Positions 1-12,053 of a DNA stretch of 64,000 bases are shown one piece after another. Source of the stretch: Acanthosepion esculentum (taxonomy: Eukaryota > Mollusca > Cephalopoda > Sepiida > Sepiidae); contig CAXIWW010000817.1 of the NCBI GenBank assembly GCA_964036315.1, positions 3,879,501-3,943,500 on the forward strand. Direction: 5' to 3'. A program made the position numbers and the translations under genes. Under the pieces are notes generated by a model. It ran no database searches. It was not told where the DNA came from and saw only the letters and a list, made by a program, of their open reading frames with translations. Position 1 is the stretch's first letter. Every line of letters starts with the position of its first letter.

Positions 1-1519
1 GACATATCCTGGCTCTTTTGTGAAAACTGCCTTACAAGCATTCTCAGGCTGCAGCAATATGAATTCTCCTGGTTTTTTGTGCGAATTGCATTACAAGCAA
101 TCCCAGGCGGATACGAGCCGATTTCTCCTGGCTCTTTTGTGGCAACTGCCTTATAAGAAATCTCAGGCTGCTACAAGCCGCATACTACTGGCGCTTTTGT
201 GACAACTGCCTTACAAGCAATGTCAGGCTGCTACGAGCCGACTTCTCTTGGCTCTTTTGTGAAAACTGCCTTACAAGTAATCTCAGGCTGCTACAAGCCG
301 AATTCTCCTGGCGCTTTTGTGACAACTGCGTTACACGCAATGTCAGGCTGCTACGAGCCGACTTCTCTTGGCCCTTTTGTGAAAACTGCCTTACAAGTAA
401 TATCAGGCCGCTACAAATGGACATCTCCTGTTTCTTTTGTGACAACTGCCTTACAAGCAATCTCAGGCTGCCGCCAGGACAGTTCTGACTTTTTGTGCCA
501 ATTGACTTAAAAGCAATCCCAAGCGTCTACGAGCCGATTTCTCCTGGCTCTTTTATGGTAACTGCCTTACAAGGAATCTCAGGCTGCTACAAGCCGAATT
601 CTCCTGGTTCTTTTGTGACAACAGCCTTACAAGCAATCTCAGGCTGTAGCAATCCCAATTCTCCTAGCTTTTTATGCCAAATGCCTTACAAGCAATCCCA
701 GGCTGCTAGGAGCCGATTTCTCCTGGCTCATTTGTGGGAACTGCCTTACACGCAAACCCAGGCGGCTACGAGCCGATTTCTTTTGGCCCTTTTGTGGCAA
801 CTGCCTTACAAGTAATCTCAGGCTTCTACAAGCCGAATTCTCCTGGCGATGTGTGACAACTGCCTTACAAGCAATGTGAGGCTGCTACGAGCCGACTTCT
901 CTTGGCTCTTTTGTGAAACTGCCTTACAAGTAATATTAGGCTGCTACAAAACGACATCTCCTGTCTCTTTTGCGAAACTGCCTTATAAGCAATCTCAGGC
1001 CGCTACAAATCGACATATCCTGGCTCTTTGGAGACAACTGCTTTACAAGCAATCTCAGGCTGCCGCTAGTCCAATTCTCCTGATTTTTTGTGCTAATTGC
1101 CTTACAAGCAATCCCCGGCTGCTACGAACCGATTTCTTCTGGGTCATTTGTGGTATCTGCCTTACAAGCATTCTCAGGCTGCAGCAATATGAATTCTCCT
1201 GGCTTTTTGTGCGAATTGCTTTACAAGCAATCCCAAGCGGCTACGTTCCGAATTCTCCTAGCTCATTTGTGGCAACTGCCTTACATACAATCTCAGGCTG
1301 CTGCAAGCCGAATTCTCCTGGCTTACAAATTGCCTTAAAAGAAAGACCAGGCGTCTACGAACCGACTTCTCTTGTCTCTTTTGTGAAAACTGCCTTAAAA
1401 GCAATCTCAGACTCCTACAAAACGATATCTCCTGTCTCTTTTTTTAAAAACTGCCTTACAATCAATCTCAGCCTGCTACAAGCCGAATACGCCGGGATTT
1501 TTTGTGACAACAGCCTTAC
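1..1519 (+). repeat. 60-bp satellite array, left arm (orientation I)
   Basis: About 25 head-to-tail monomers of roughly 60 bp. Each reads approximately GCCTTACAAGCAATC, then TCAGGCTGCTAC, then AAGCCGAATTCTCC, then TGGCTCTTTTGTGAC. The array is already under way at base 1, so its left end lies outside the window. Monomers differ at many sites and some are 58-59 bp long. A landmark variant (CTGCAGCAATATGAATTC) occurs near 49-66 and again near 1179-1196, a spacing of 1130 bp or about 19 monomers. That is almost the same as one landmark spacing in the opposite arm (1131 bp). No insertion or gene is visible. Short open frames with a 20-residue period come from the 60-bp unit and are not credible genes. 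The family is not one I can name. Confidence 0.95.
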
Positions 1520-1530
1520 TGAGATTACTT
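1511..1530. other. Inversion junction between two satellite arms
   Basis: Up to 1519 the text reads as orientation I (CAGCCTTAC). From 1520 it reads as the reverse complement (TGAGATTACTTGTTAGGCAG). No unique spacer separates the arms, and CAGCCT is common to both orientations, so the exact breakpoint is uncertain by a few bases. Sequences right beside the junction are not perfect complements of one another. The join is therefore an inversion at non-equivalent monomers, or an old one, and not a fresh perfect palindrome. Confidence 0.9.
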
Positions 1531-4500
1531 GTTAGGCAGTTTTCACAAAAGAGAAGGAGATGATTTGTAGCAGCCTGATATTGCTTGCAAGGCAATTTCA
1601 CAAAAGAACCAGGCGTATTCGGCTTGTAGCGGCCTGAGATTGCTTGTAAGGCAGTTTCACAAAAGCGACAGGAGATGTCGTTTTGTAGCAGCCTGATATT
1701 ACTTGTAAGGCAGTTTTCACAAAAGAGTCAAGAGAAATCGGCTCGTAGCAGCCTGACATTGTTTGTAAGGCAGTTGTCAAAAAAGCTCCAGGAGAATTCG
1801 GCTTGTAGCAGCTTGATATTACTTGTCAGGCAGTTTTCACAAAAGAGCCAAGAGAAGTCAGCTCGTAGCAGCCTGACATTGCTTGTAAGGCAGTTGTCAC
1901 AAAAGCCCCAGGAGAATTCGGCTTGTAGCAGCCTGAGATTTCTTATAAGGCAGTTGCCACAAAAGAGCCTGGAGAAATCGGCTCGTAGGTGCCTGGGATT
2001 GCTTGTAAGGCAATTCGCACAAAAAGCCAGGAGAATTCATATTGCTGCAGCCTGAGAATGCTTGTAAGGCAGATGCCACAAATGAGCCAGGAGAAATCGG
2101 TTCATATCAGCCTGGGATTGCTTGTAAGGCAATTGGCACAAAAAGTCAGGAGAATTGGACTAGCGGCAGACTGAGATTGCTTGTAAGGCAGTTGTCACAA
2201 AAGAGCCAGGATATGTCGATTTGTAGCGGCTTGAGATTCTTGTAAGGCAGTTTCACAAAAGAGCCAGGCGTATTCAACTTGTAGGAGGCTGAGATTGCTT
2301 GTAAGGCAGTTTTTTAAAAAGACACCGGAGATGTCGTTTTGTAGCAACCTGAGATTGCTTTAAGGCAGTTTTTACAAAAGAGTCAAGAGAAGTCGGTTCG
2401 TTTACGCCTGGGATTGATTGTAAGGCAATTTTTACAAAACAGCCAGGAGAATTCGGCTTGCAGCAGCCTGAGATTGGATGTAAGGCAGTTGCAACAAATG
2501 AGCCAGCAGAAATAGGCTCGTAGCAACCTGGGATTGCTTTTAAAGCAATTGGCACAAAAAGCCAGGAGAATTGGGATTGCTGCAGACTGAGATTGCTTGT
2601 AAGGCAGTTGTCCCAATAGAACCAGGAGAATTCGGCTTGTAGCAACCTGAGATTGCTTGTAAGGCAGTTACCACAAAAGAGCCAGGAGAAATCGGCACGT
2701 AGCTGCATGGGATTGCTTTTAAGGCTATTGGCACAAAAAGTCAGGAGAACTGTCCTGGCTGCAGCCTGAGATTGCTTGTAAGGCAGTTGTCACAAAAGTC
2801 ACAGGAGATGTCGATTTGTACCGGCCTGAGATTGCTTGCAAGGCAGTTTCACAAAAGAGCCAGGCGTATTCGGCTTGTAGCAGCCTGAGATTGCTTGTAA
2901 GGCAGTTTCACAAAAGAGACAGGAGATGTCGTTTTGTAGCAGCCTGAGATTTCTTGTAAGGCAGTTGCCACAAAAGAGCCAGCAGAAATCGGCTCGTAGT
3001 TGCCTGGGATGGCTTGTAAGGCAATTCGAACAAAAAGCCAGGAGAATTCATATTGCTGCAGCCTGAGAATGCTTGTAAGGCAGATGCCACAAATGAGCCA
3101 AGAGAAATCGGTTCATATCAGCCTGGGATTGCTTGTAAGGCAATTGGCACAAAAAATCAGGAGAATTGGACTAGCAGAAGCCTGAGATTGCTTGAAGGCA
3201 GTTTTCACAAAAGAGCCAGGATATGTCGATTTTTAGCGGCCTGAGATTGCTTGTAAGGCAGTTTCCCAAAAGAGCCAGGCGTATTCGGCTTGTAGCAGGC
3301 TGAGATTGAAATTAAGACAGTTTTTAAAAAAGAGACAAAAGACGTCGTTTTGTAGCAATGAAAGATTGCTTTTAAGGCAGTTTTTAAAAAACAGACAAGA
3401 GAAGTCGGCTCGTAGACGCCTGGGATTGTTTAAGGCAATTTGCACAAAAGAGCCAGGAGAATTCGGCTTGCAGCAGCATGAGATTGCTTGTAAGGCAGTT
3501 GCCACAAATGAGCCAGGAGAAATCGGCTTGTAGCAGCCTGAGATTGCTTCTAAGGCAATTGGCACAAAAAGCAAGGAGAATTGGGATTGCTGCAGCCTGA
3601 GATTGCTTTTAAGGCAGTTGTCACAATAGAACCAGAAGAATTCGGCTTGTAGCAACCTGAGATTGCTTGTAAGGCAGTTACAACAAAAGAGCCAGGAGAA
3701 ATCGGCACGTAGCCACCTGGGATTTCTTTTAAGGCAATTGGCACAAAAAGTCAGTAGAACTGTCCTGGCGGCAGCCTGAGATTGCTTGTAAGTCAATTGT
3801 CACAATAGAGACAGGAGATGTCGATTTGTAGCCGCGTGATATTACTTGTAAGGTAGTTTTCACAAAAGAGCCAGAGAATTCGGCTTGTAGCAGCCTGAGA
3901 TTTCTTGTAAGGCAGTTGCCACAAAAGGGCCAGGAGAAATCGGCTTGTACCATCCAAGTATTACTTGTAAGGCAGTTTTCACAACAGAGCCAAAATACGT
4001 CGGCTCGTAGAAACCTGACATTGCTTGTAAGGCAGTTGTCACAAAAGCGTCAGGAAAATTCGGCTTATATCAGCCTGAGATTTCTTGTAAGGCAGTAGCC
4101 ACAAAAGGGCCAGGAGAAATCGGCTCGTAGCCGCCTGGGATTGCTTGTAAGGAAATTCGCACAAAAAGCCAGGAGAATTCATATTGCTGCAGCCTGAGAA
4201 TGCTTGTAAGGCAGATGCCACAAATGAGCCAGGAGAAATCGGTTCATATCAGCCTGGGATTGCTTGTAAGGCAATTGGCACAAAAAGTCAGGAGAATTGG
4301 ACTAGCGGCAGACTGAGATTGCTTGTAAGGCAGTTGTCACAAAAGAGCCAGGATATGTCTATTTGTAGCGGCCTGAGATTCTTGTAAGGCAGTTTCACAA
4401 AAGAGCCAGGCGTATTCGGCTTGTAGGTGGCTGAGATTGCTTGTAAGGCAGTTTTTTAAAAAGACACAGGAGATGTCGTTTTGTAGCAACCTGAGATTGC

Positions 4501-7500
4501 TTTTAAGGCAGTTTTTACAAAAGAGTCAAGAGAAGTCGGCTCGTTGACGCCTGGGATTGATTGTAAGGCAATTTTTACAAAACAGCCAGGAGAATTCGGC
4601 TTGCAGCAGCCTGAGATTGCTTGTATGGCAGTTGCCACAAATGAGCCAGGATTTGTCGATTTGTAGCGGCCTGAGATTGCTTGTAAGGCAGTTTCACAAA
4701 AGAGCCAGGCGTAATCGGCTTGTAGCAGGCTGAGATTGCTTTTAAGTCTGTTTTTCAAAATAAGAGACAGGTGATGTCGTTTTGTAGCGACCTGAGATTG
4801 CTTTTAAGACCGTTTTCACAAAAGAGACAAGAGAAGTCGGCTCGTAGATGCCTGGGATTGCTTATAAGGCAATTTGCACAAAAGAGCCAGGAGAATTCGG
4901 CTTGTAGTAGCCTGAGATTTCTTGTAAGGCAGTTGCCACAAATGAGCCAGGAGAAATCCGCACGTAGCCGCCTGGGATTGCTTTTAAGGCAATTGGCACA
5001 AAAAGTCAGGAGAACAGTCCTGGCAGCAGCATGAGATTGTTTGTAATGAAGTTGTCACAAAAGAGTCAGGAGATGTCGATTTGTAGCGGCCTGAGTTTGC
5101 TTGCAAGGCAGTTTCACAAAAGAGCCAGGCGTATTCGACTTGTAACCGAATGAGATTGCTTGTAAGGCAGTTTCACAAAAGAGCCAAGAGAAGTCGGCTC
5201 GTAGATGCCTGACATTGCTTGTAAGGCCATTGTCACAAAAGCGCCAGGAGAATTCGGCTGGTAGCAGCCTGAGATTACTTGTAAGGCAGTTGCCACAAAA
5301 GGGCCTGGAGAAATCGGCTCGTAGCTTCCTGGGATTGCTTGTAAGGCAATTCGCACAAAAAGCCAGGAGAATTCATATTGCTGCTGCCTGAGAATGCTTG
5401 TAAGGCAGATGCAACAAATGAAACGGGAGAAATCGGTACGTAGCAGCCTGGGATTGCTTGTAAGGCAATTGGCACAAAAAGTCAGGAGAATTGTACTAGC
5501 GACAGCTTGAGATTACTTGTAAGGTAGTTGTCACAAAAGAGCCAGGATATGTCGATTTGTAGCGGCCTGAGATTGCTTGTAAGGCAGTTTCACAAAAGAG
5601 CCAGGAGAATTCGTCTTGTAGCAGCCTGAGATTTCTTGTAAGGCAGTTGCTACAAAAGGGCCAGGAGAAATCGGCACGTGGCCGCCTGGGATTGCTTGTA
5701 AGGCAATTGGCACAAAAAGCTAGGAGTATTGGGTTTGCTGCAGCCTGAGATTGCTTGTAAGGCAGTTGTCACAATAGAACCAGGAGAATTCGGCTTGTAG
5801 CAGCCTGAGATTGCTTGTAAGGCAGTTCCCACAAAAGAGCCAAGAGAAATCGGCATGTAGCCGCCTGGGATTGCTTTTTCGGCAATTGGCACAAAAAGTC
5901 AGGAGAACAGTCCTGGCGGCAGCCTGAGATTGCTTGTAAGGCAGTTGTTAAAAAAGAGGCAGAAGATGTCGATTTGTAGCGGCCTGAGATTGCTTGCAAG
6001 GCAGTTTCACAAAAGAGCCAGTCGTATTCGGCTTGTAACCGCCTGAGATTGCTTGTAAGGCAGTTTCACAAAAGAGACAGGAGATATCGTTTTGTAGCAG
6101 CCAGATATTACTTGTAAGGCAGTTTCACAAAAGAGCCAAGAGAAGTCGGCTCGTAGATGCCTGACATTGCTTGTAAGGCCATTGTCACAAAAGCGCCAGG
6201 AGAATTCGGCTGGTAGCAGCCTGAGATTACTTGTAAGGCAGTTGCCACAAAAGGACCTGGAGAAATCGGCTCGTAGCTTCCTGGGATTGCTTGTAAGGCA
6301 ATTCGCACAAAAAGACAGGAGAATTCATATTGCTGCAGCCTGAGAATGCTTGTAAGTCAGATGCCACAAATGAAACAGGAGAAATCGGTTCGTAGCAGCC
6401 TGGGATTGCTTGTAAGGCAATTGGCACAAAAGTCAGGAGAATTGTACTAGCGACAGCTTGAGATTGCTTGTAAGGTAGTTGTCACAAAAGAGCCAGGATA
6501 TGTCGATTTGTAGCGGCCTGAGATTGCTTGTAAGGCAGTTTCACAAAAGAGCCAGGAGAATTCGTCTTGTAGCAGCCTGAGATTTCTTGTAAGGCAGTTG
6601 CTACAAAAGGGCCAGGAGAAATCGGCACGTAGCCGCCTGGGATTGCTTGTAAGGCAATTGGCACAAAAAGCTAGGAGTATTGGGATTGCTGCAGCCTGAG
6701 ATTGCTTGTAAGGCAGTTGTCACAATAGAACCAGGAGAATTCGGCTTGTAGCAGCCTGAGATTGCTTGTAAGGCAGTTACCACAAAAGAGCCAAGAGAAA
6801 TCGGCATGTAGCCGCCTGGGATTGCTTTTTCGGCAATTGGCACAAAAAGTCAGGAGAACAGTCCTGGCGGCAGCCTGAGATTCCTTGTAAGGCAGTTGTC
6901 AAAAAAGAGGCAGAAGATGTCGATTTGTAGCGGCCTGAGATTGCTTGCAAGGCAGTTTCACAAAAGAGCCAGGCGTATTCGTCTTGTAGCGGCCTGAGAT
7001 TGCTTGTAAGGCAGTTTCACAAAATAGACAGGAGATGTCGTTTTGTAGCAGACTGATATTACTTGTAAGGCAGTTTCACAAAAGAGCCAAAAGAAGTCGG
7101 CGCGTTGCAGCCTGACATTTCTTGTAAGGCAGTTGTCACAAAAGCGCCAGGAGAATTCTGCTTGTAGCAGCCTGAGATTTCTTGTAAGGCAGTTGCCACA
7201 AAAGGGCCAGGAGAAATCGGCTCGTAGCCGCCTGGGATTGCTTGTAAGGCAATTCGCACAAAAAGCTAGGAGAATTCATATTGCTGCAGTCTGAGAATGC
7301 TTGTAAGGCAGATGCCACAAATGAGCCAGGAGAAATCGCTTCGTAGCAGCCTGGGATTGCATGTAAGGCAATTGGCACAAACAGTCAGGAGAATTGGACT
7401 AGCGGCAGCCTGAGATTGCTTCTAAGGCAGTTTCAAAAAAGAGCCAGGCGTATTCGGCTTGTAGCAGGCTGAGATTGATTGTAAGGCATTTTTAAAAAAA

Positions 7501-8247
7501 TACACAGGGGATGTCGTTTTATAGCAGCCTGAGATTGCTTTTAAGGCAGTTTTCATAAAAGCGACAAGAGAAGTCGGCTCGTAGACGCCTGGGATTGCTT
7601 GTAAGGCAATTTGCGCAAAAGAGCCAGGAGAATTCGGCACGCATCAGCCTGAGATTGCTTGTAAGGCAGTTGCCACAAATGAGCCAGGAGCAATCGGCTC
7701 GTAGCCGCCTGGGATTGCGATTAAGGCAATTGGCACAAAAAGCTAGGACAATTGGGATTGCTGCAGCCTGAGATTACATGTAAGGCTGTTGTCACAATAG
7801 AACCAGGAGAATTCGGCTTGTAGCAGCCTGAGATTGCTTGTAAGGCAGTTACCACAAAAGAGCCAGGAGAAATCGGCACGTAGACGCCTGGGATTGCTTT
7901 TAAGTCAATTGGCACAAAAAGTCAGGAGAACTGTCCTGGCGGCAGCCTGAAATTGCTTTTAAGGCAGTTGTCACAAAACCCCAGGAGAATTCGGCTTGAA
8001 GCAGCCTGAGATTTCTTGTAAGGCAGTTGCCACAAAAGAGACAGGAGATGTCGATTTGTAGAAGCCTGTGATTGCTTGTAAGGGAATTTGCACAAAAGAG
8101 CCAGGAGAATTCGGCTTGCAGCAGCCTGAGATTGCTTGTAAGGCAGTTGTCACAAAAGAGACAGGAGATGTCGATTTGTAGCAGCCTGAGATTGCTTGGA
8201 AGGCAGTTTCACAAAAGAGCCAGGCGTATTCGGCTTGTAGCAGCCTG
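1520..8247 (-). repeat. 60-bp satellite array, right arm (orientation II)
   Basis: About 112 monomers of the same family as the left arm, on the opposite strand. A representative 60-bp monomer is 5741-5800. Two monomer types are mixed. One has CAGCCTGAGATT, CAGTTGTCAC and GAATTCGG; the other has CGCCTGGGATT, CAATTGGCAC and GAAATCGG. The GAATTC type would give an EcoRI ladder in multiples of 60 bp. Deviant sub-blocks with TTTTTAAAAA tracts recur near 2310, 3320, 4455 and 7490. Copies of the AATTCATATTGCTGC landmark start at 2034, 3045, 4176, 5370, 6322 and 7273. No gene, transposon or unique sequence is visible anywhere in this arm. Confidence 0.95.
5370..7272 (-). repeat. Two higher-order repeat copies of about 951 bp
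   Basis: Consecutive landmark copies at 5370, 6322 and 7273 are 952 and 951 bp apart (16 monomers). Between the first two, blocks match at the same offset, for example 5531-5713 with 6482-6664 and 5650-5892 with 6601-6843, with only scattered substitutions. The match also extends left of 5370: 5156-5356 pairs with 6108-6308. Upstream landmark spacings are larger (1011, 1131 and 1194 bp), so HOR length varies along the arm in whole-monomer steps. Confidence 0.8.
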
Positions 8248-8251
8248 TCTC
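8241..8251. other. Junction between 60-bp satellite and 31/43-bp minisatellite
   Basis: The last 60-bp monomer runs normally to GTAGCAGCCTG ending at 8247. The next base begins TCTCCTGGGTGG, which is internal to a 43-bp minisatellite unit. In the satellite CTG is followed by AGATT; in the 43-bp unit CTG is followed by TCTCC. The shared CTG at 8245-8247 is therefore the only microhomology. There is no spacer, target-site duplication or transposon end. This looks like a direct end-joining or replication-switch event. Confidence 0.9.
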
Positions 8252-8498
8252 CTGGGTGGGGGGTCGTCTGCGTGGGACTTTCTGGAATGGGGGTCTTGTG
8301 CTTGGGCCTTTCTGGGACTGTCTCCTGGGTGGGGGGTCGTCTGAGTGGGACTTTCTGGGTCTGGGTGTCGTCTGCGTGGGACTTTCTGGGACTGTCTCCT
8401 GGGTGGGGGTCGTCTGCGTGGGACTTTCTTGGACTGTCTCCTGGGTGGGGGTCGTCTGCGTGTGAATTTCTGGGACTGGGGTCGTCTGCGTGGGACTT

Positions 8499-8649
8499 CC
8501 TGGGACTGTCTCCTGGGTGGGGGTCGTCTGTTTCGGATTGCTGGGATTGGGGGTCGTCTGCGTGGGACTTTCTGGGACTGTCTCCTGGGTGGGGGTGTCG
8601 TCTGCGTAGGACTTTCTTGGACTGTCTCCTGGGTGGGGGGTCGTCTGCG
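8499..8649 (+). repeat. 151-bp segment shared with 26836-26986
   Basis: This stretch carries the unusual unit GTCTGTTTCGGATTGCTGGG followed by a 43-bp unit with GGGGGTGTCG. The same sequence appears at 26836-26986 with no difference that I can see over about 151 bp. I found the TTTCGGATTGCTGGGATTGG variant nowhere else in the window. Confidence 0.8.
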
Positions 8650-11600
8650 CGGGACTTTCTGGGACTGGGCGTCGTCTGCGTTGGACTTTATGGGACTGGG
8701 GGCCGTCTGCGTGGGACTTTCTGGGACTGTCTCCTGGGTGGGGGGGTCGTCTGCGTAGGACTTTCTTGTACTGTCTCCTGGGTGGGGGTCGTCTGCGTGG
8801 GACTTTCTGGGTCTCGGGGTCGTCTGCGTGGGACTTTCTGGGACTGTCTCCTGTCTGGGGGGTCGTCTGCGTGGGACTTTCTGGGACTGGGGGTCGTTTG
8901 CGTGGGTCTTTCTGGGACTGTCTCCTGGGTGGGGGTCGTCTGCGTGGGATTTGTGGGACTGTCTTCTACTTGGTGGGTCGTCTGCGTGGGACATTCTGGG
9001 ACTGGGGTTCGTCTGCGTGGGACTTTCTGTGACTGGGGGTGGTGTGCGTGTGACTTTCTGGGACTGGGTGTCTTCTGCGTGGGACATTCTGGGAAATGTC
9101 TGCTGGGTGGGGGGTCGTCTGCGTGGGACTTTCTGTGACTGGGGGTCATCTGCGTGGGACTTTCTGGGACTGTCTCCTGGGAGGGGGATCGTCTGCGTGG
9201 GACTCTCTGGGACTGTCTACTGGGTGGGGGGTCGTCTGCGTGGGAATTTCTTGGACAGGGGGTCGTCTGTGTGGGACTTTCTGGGACTGGGGGTCGTCTT
9301 CGTGGGACTGTCTGGGACTGGTTGTCGTCTGCGTGGGACTTTCTTGGACTGTCTCCTGGGTGGGGGGTCGTCTGCGTAGGACTTTCTTGGACTGTCTCCT
9401 GGGTGGGGGGTCGTCTGCGTAGGACTTTCTTGTACTGTCTCCTGGGTGGGGGGTCGTCTGCGTGGGACTTTCTGGGTCTGGGTGTCGTCTGCGTGGTACT
9501 TTCTGGAACTGTCTCCTGTCTGGGGGTTTGTCTGCGTGGGACTTTCTGGGACTGGGGGTCGTCTGCGTGGGTCTTTCTTGGACTGTCTCCTGGGTGGGGG
9601 TCGTCTGCGTGGGACTTTGTGGGACTGTCTTCTAGGTGGTGGGTCGTCTTCGTGGGACATTCTTGGACTGGGGTTCGTCTGCGTGGGACTTTCTGTGACT
9701 GGGGGTGGTCTGCGTGTGACTTTCTGGGACTGGGTGTCTTCTGCGTGGGACATTCAGGGAAATGTCTGCTGGGTGGGGGGTCGTCTGCGTGGGACTTTCT
9801 GGGACTGGGGGTCGTCTGCGTGGGACTTTCTGTGACTGGGGGTCATCTGCGTGGGACTTTCTGGGACTGGGGGTCGTCTGCGTGGAACTTTATGGGACTG
9901 GGGGTCGTCTGCGTGGGACTTTCTGGGACTGTCTCCTGGGTGGGGGGTCGTCTGCGTGGGAATTTCTGGGACAGGGGGGTCGTCTGCGTGGGACTTTCGG
10001 GGACTGACTCCTGGGTGGTGGGTCGTCTGTGTGGGACTCTCTGGGACTGGGGGTCGTCTGCGTGGGACTTTCTGGGACTGGGGGTTGTCTGCGTGGGACT
10101 TTCTTGGACTGTCTCCTGGGTGGGGGGGTCGTCTCCGTAGGACTTCCTTGGACTGTCTCCTGGGTGGGGGGTCGTCTGCGTGGGACTTTCTGGGACTGGG
10201 GGTCGTCTGCGTGGGACTTTCTGGGACAGTCTCCTGTCTGGGGGGTCGTCTGCCTGGGACATACTGGGTCTGGGGGTCGTCTTCGTGGCTCTTTCTGGGA
10301 ATGTCTTCTAGGTGGTGGGTCGTCTGCGTGGGACATTCTGGGACTGGGGGTCGTCTGCGTGGGACTTTCTGTGACTGGGGGTGGTCTGCGTGGGACTTTC
10401 TGGGACTGGGTGTCTTCTGCGTGGGACTTTCTGGGAAATGTCTGCTGGGTGGGGGGTCGTCTGCGTGGGACTTTGTGGGACTGGAGTTCATCTGCCTGGG
10501 ACTTTGTGGGACTGGGGGTCATCTGCGTGGGACTTTCTGTGACTGTCTCCTGGGTGGGGGTCGTCTGCGTGGGACTTTCTGGGACTGTCTCCTGGGTGGG
10601 GGGTCGTCTGCGCGGGACTTTCTGTGACTGGGCGTCGTCTGCGTTGGACTTTATGGGACTGGGGGCCGTCTGCGTGGGACTTGCTGGGACTGTCTCCTCG
10701 GTGGGGGGTCGTCTGCGTGGGACTTTCTGGGTCTGGGGGTCGTCTGCGTGGGACTTTCTGGGACTGTCTCCTGTCTTGGGGGTCGTCTGCGTGGGACTTT
10801 CTGGGACTGGGGGTCGTTTGCGTGGGTCTTTCTGGGACTGTCTCCTGGGTGGGGGTCGTCTGCGTGGGATTTGTGGGACTGTCTTCTACTTGGTGGGTCG
10901 TCTGCGTGGGACATTCTGGGACTGGGGTTCGTCTGCGTGGGTCTTTCTGTGACTGGAGGTGGTCTGCGTGTGACTTTCTGGGACTGGGTGTCTTCTGCGT
11001 GGGACATTCAGGGAAATGTCTGCTGGGTGGGGGGTCGTCTGCGTGGGACTTTCTGGGACTGGGGGTCGTCTGCGTGGGACTTTCTGTGACTGGGGGTCAT
11101 CTGCGTGGGACTTTCTGGGACTGGGGGTCGTCTGCGTGGAACTTTATGGGACTGGGGGTCGTCTGCGTGGATCTTTCTGGGACTGGGGGTCGTCTGCGTG
11201 GGTCTTTCTGGTACTGTCTCCTGTCTGGGGGGTCGTCTGCGTGGGACTTTCTGGGACAGGGGGTCGTCTGCGTGGGACTTTCTGGGACTGACTCCTGGGT
11301 GGGGGGTCGTCTGTGTGGGACTTTCTGGGACTGGGGTCGTCTGAGTGGGACTTTCTGGGACTGGAGGTCGTCTGCGTGGGACTTTCTGGGACTGTCTACT
11401 TGGTGGGGGGGTCGTCTGCGTAGGACTTTCTTGGACTGTCTCCTGGGTGGGGGGTCGTCTGCGTGGGAGTTTCTGGGACTTGGGTCGTCTTCGTGGGAAT
11501 TTATGGGACTGGGGGTCGTCTGCGTGGGACTTTCTGTGACTGTCTCCTGGGTGGGGGGGTCTTCTGCGTAGGACTTTCTTGTACTGTCTCCTGGGTGGGG

Positions 11601-11884
11601 GGTCGTCTGCGTGGGACTTTCTGGGACTGGGGTTCGTCTGCGTGGGATTTTCTGTGACTGGGGGTGGTCTGCGTGTGACTTTCTGGGACAGGGTGTCGTC
11701 TGCGTGGGACTTCCTGGGAAATGTCTGCTGGGTGGGGGGTCGTCTGCGTGGGACTTTCTGGGACTGGGGGTCGGCTGCGTGGGACTTTCTGTGACTGTCT
11801 CCTGTCTGGGGGGTCGTCTGCCTGGGACTTACTGGGACTGGGGGTCGTCTGCGTGGTTCTTTCTGGGACTGTCTTCTAGGCGGT

Positions 11885-11918
11885 GGGTCGTCTGGGTGGG
11901 ACTTTCTGGGACTGGGGG
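11885..11918 (+). other. Canonical G-quadruplex motif in a variant unit
   Basis: Here the usual TCTGCGTGGG is TCTGGGTGGG. Five G runs of 3 or more follow each other with loops TCGTCT, T, ACTTTCT and ACT, all 7 nt or less. The standard unit misses this rule only because of a 10-nt loop. The motif is on the + strand. A near-identical motif lies at 12019-12053. Confidence 0.7.
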
Positions 11919-12018
11919 TCGTCTGCGTGGGTCTTTCTGCGACTGGGGGTGGTCTGCGTGGGACTTTCTGGGACTGTCTCCTGGGTGGAGGGTCGTCTGC
12001 GTTGGTCTTTCTGGGACT

Positions 12019-12053
12019 GGGGGTCGTCTGGGTGGGACATTCTGGGACTGGGG
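12019..12053 (+). other. Canonical G-quadruplex motif in a variant unit
   Basis: Runs of 3-5 G are separated by TCGTCT, T, ACATTCT and ACT. It arises from the same CGTGGG to GGTGGG change as the motif at 11885-11918. Confidence 0.7.

Noticed and set aside
1..8247. 60-200 codon frames with a 20-residue period in the 60-bp satellite
   Set aside because: A 60-bp monomer gives 20-residue repeats automatically. Frames are broken by TAA in CCTTAA variants and by 58-59-bp monomers, and several frames are open over the same DNA.
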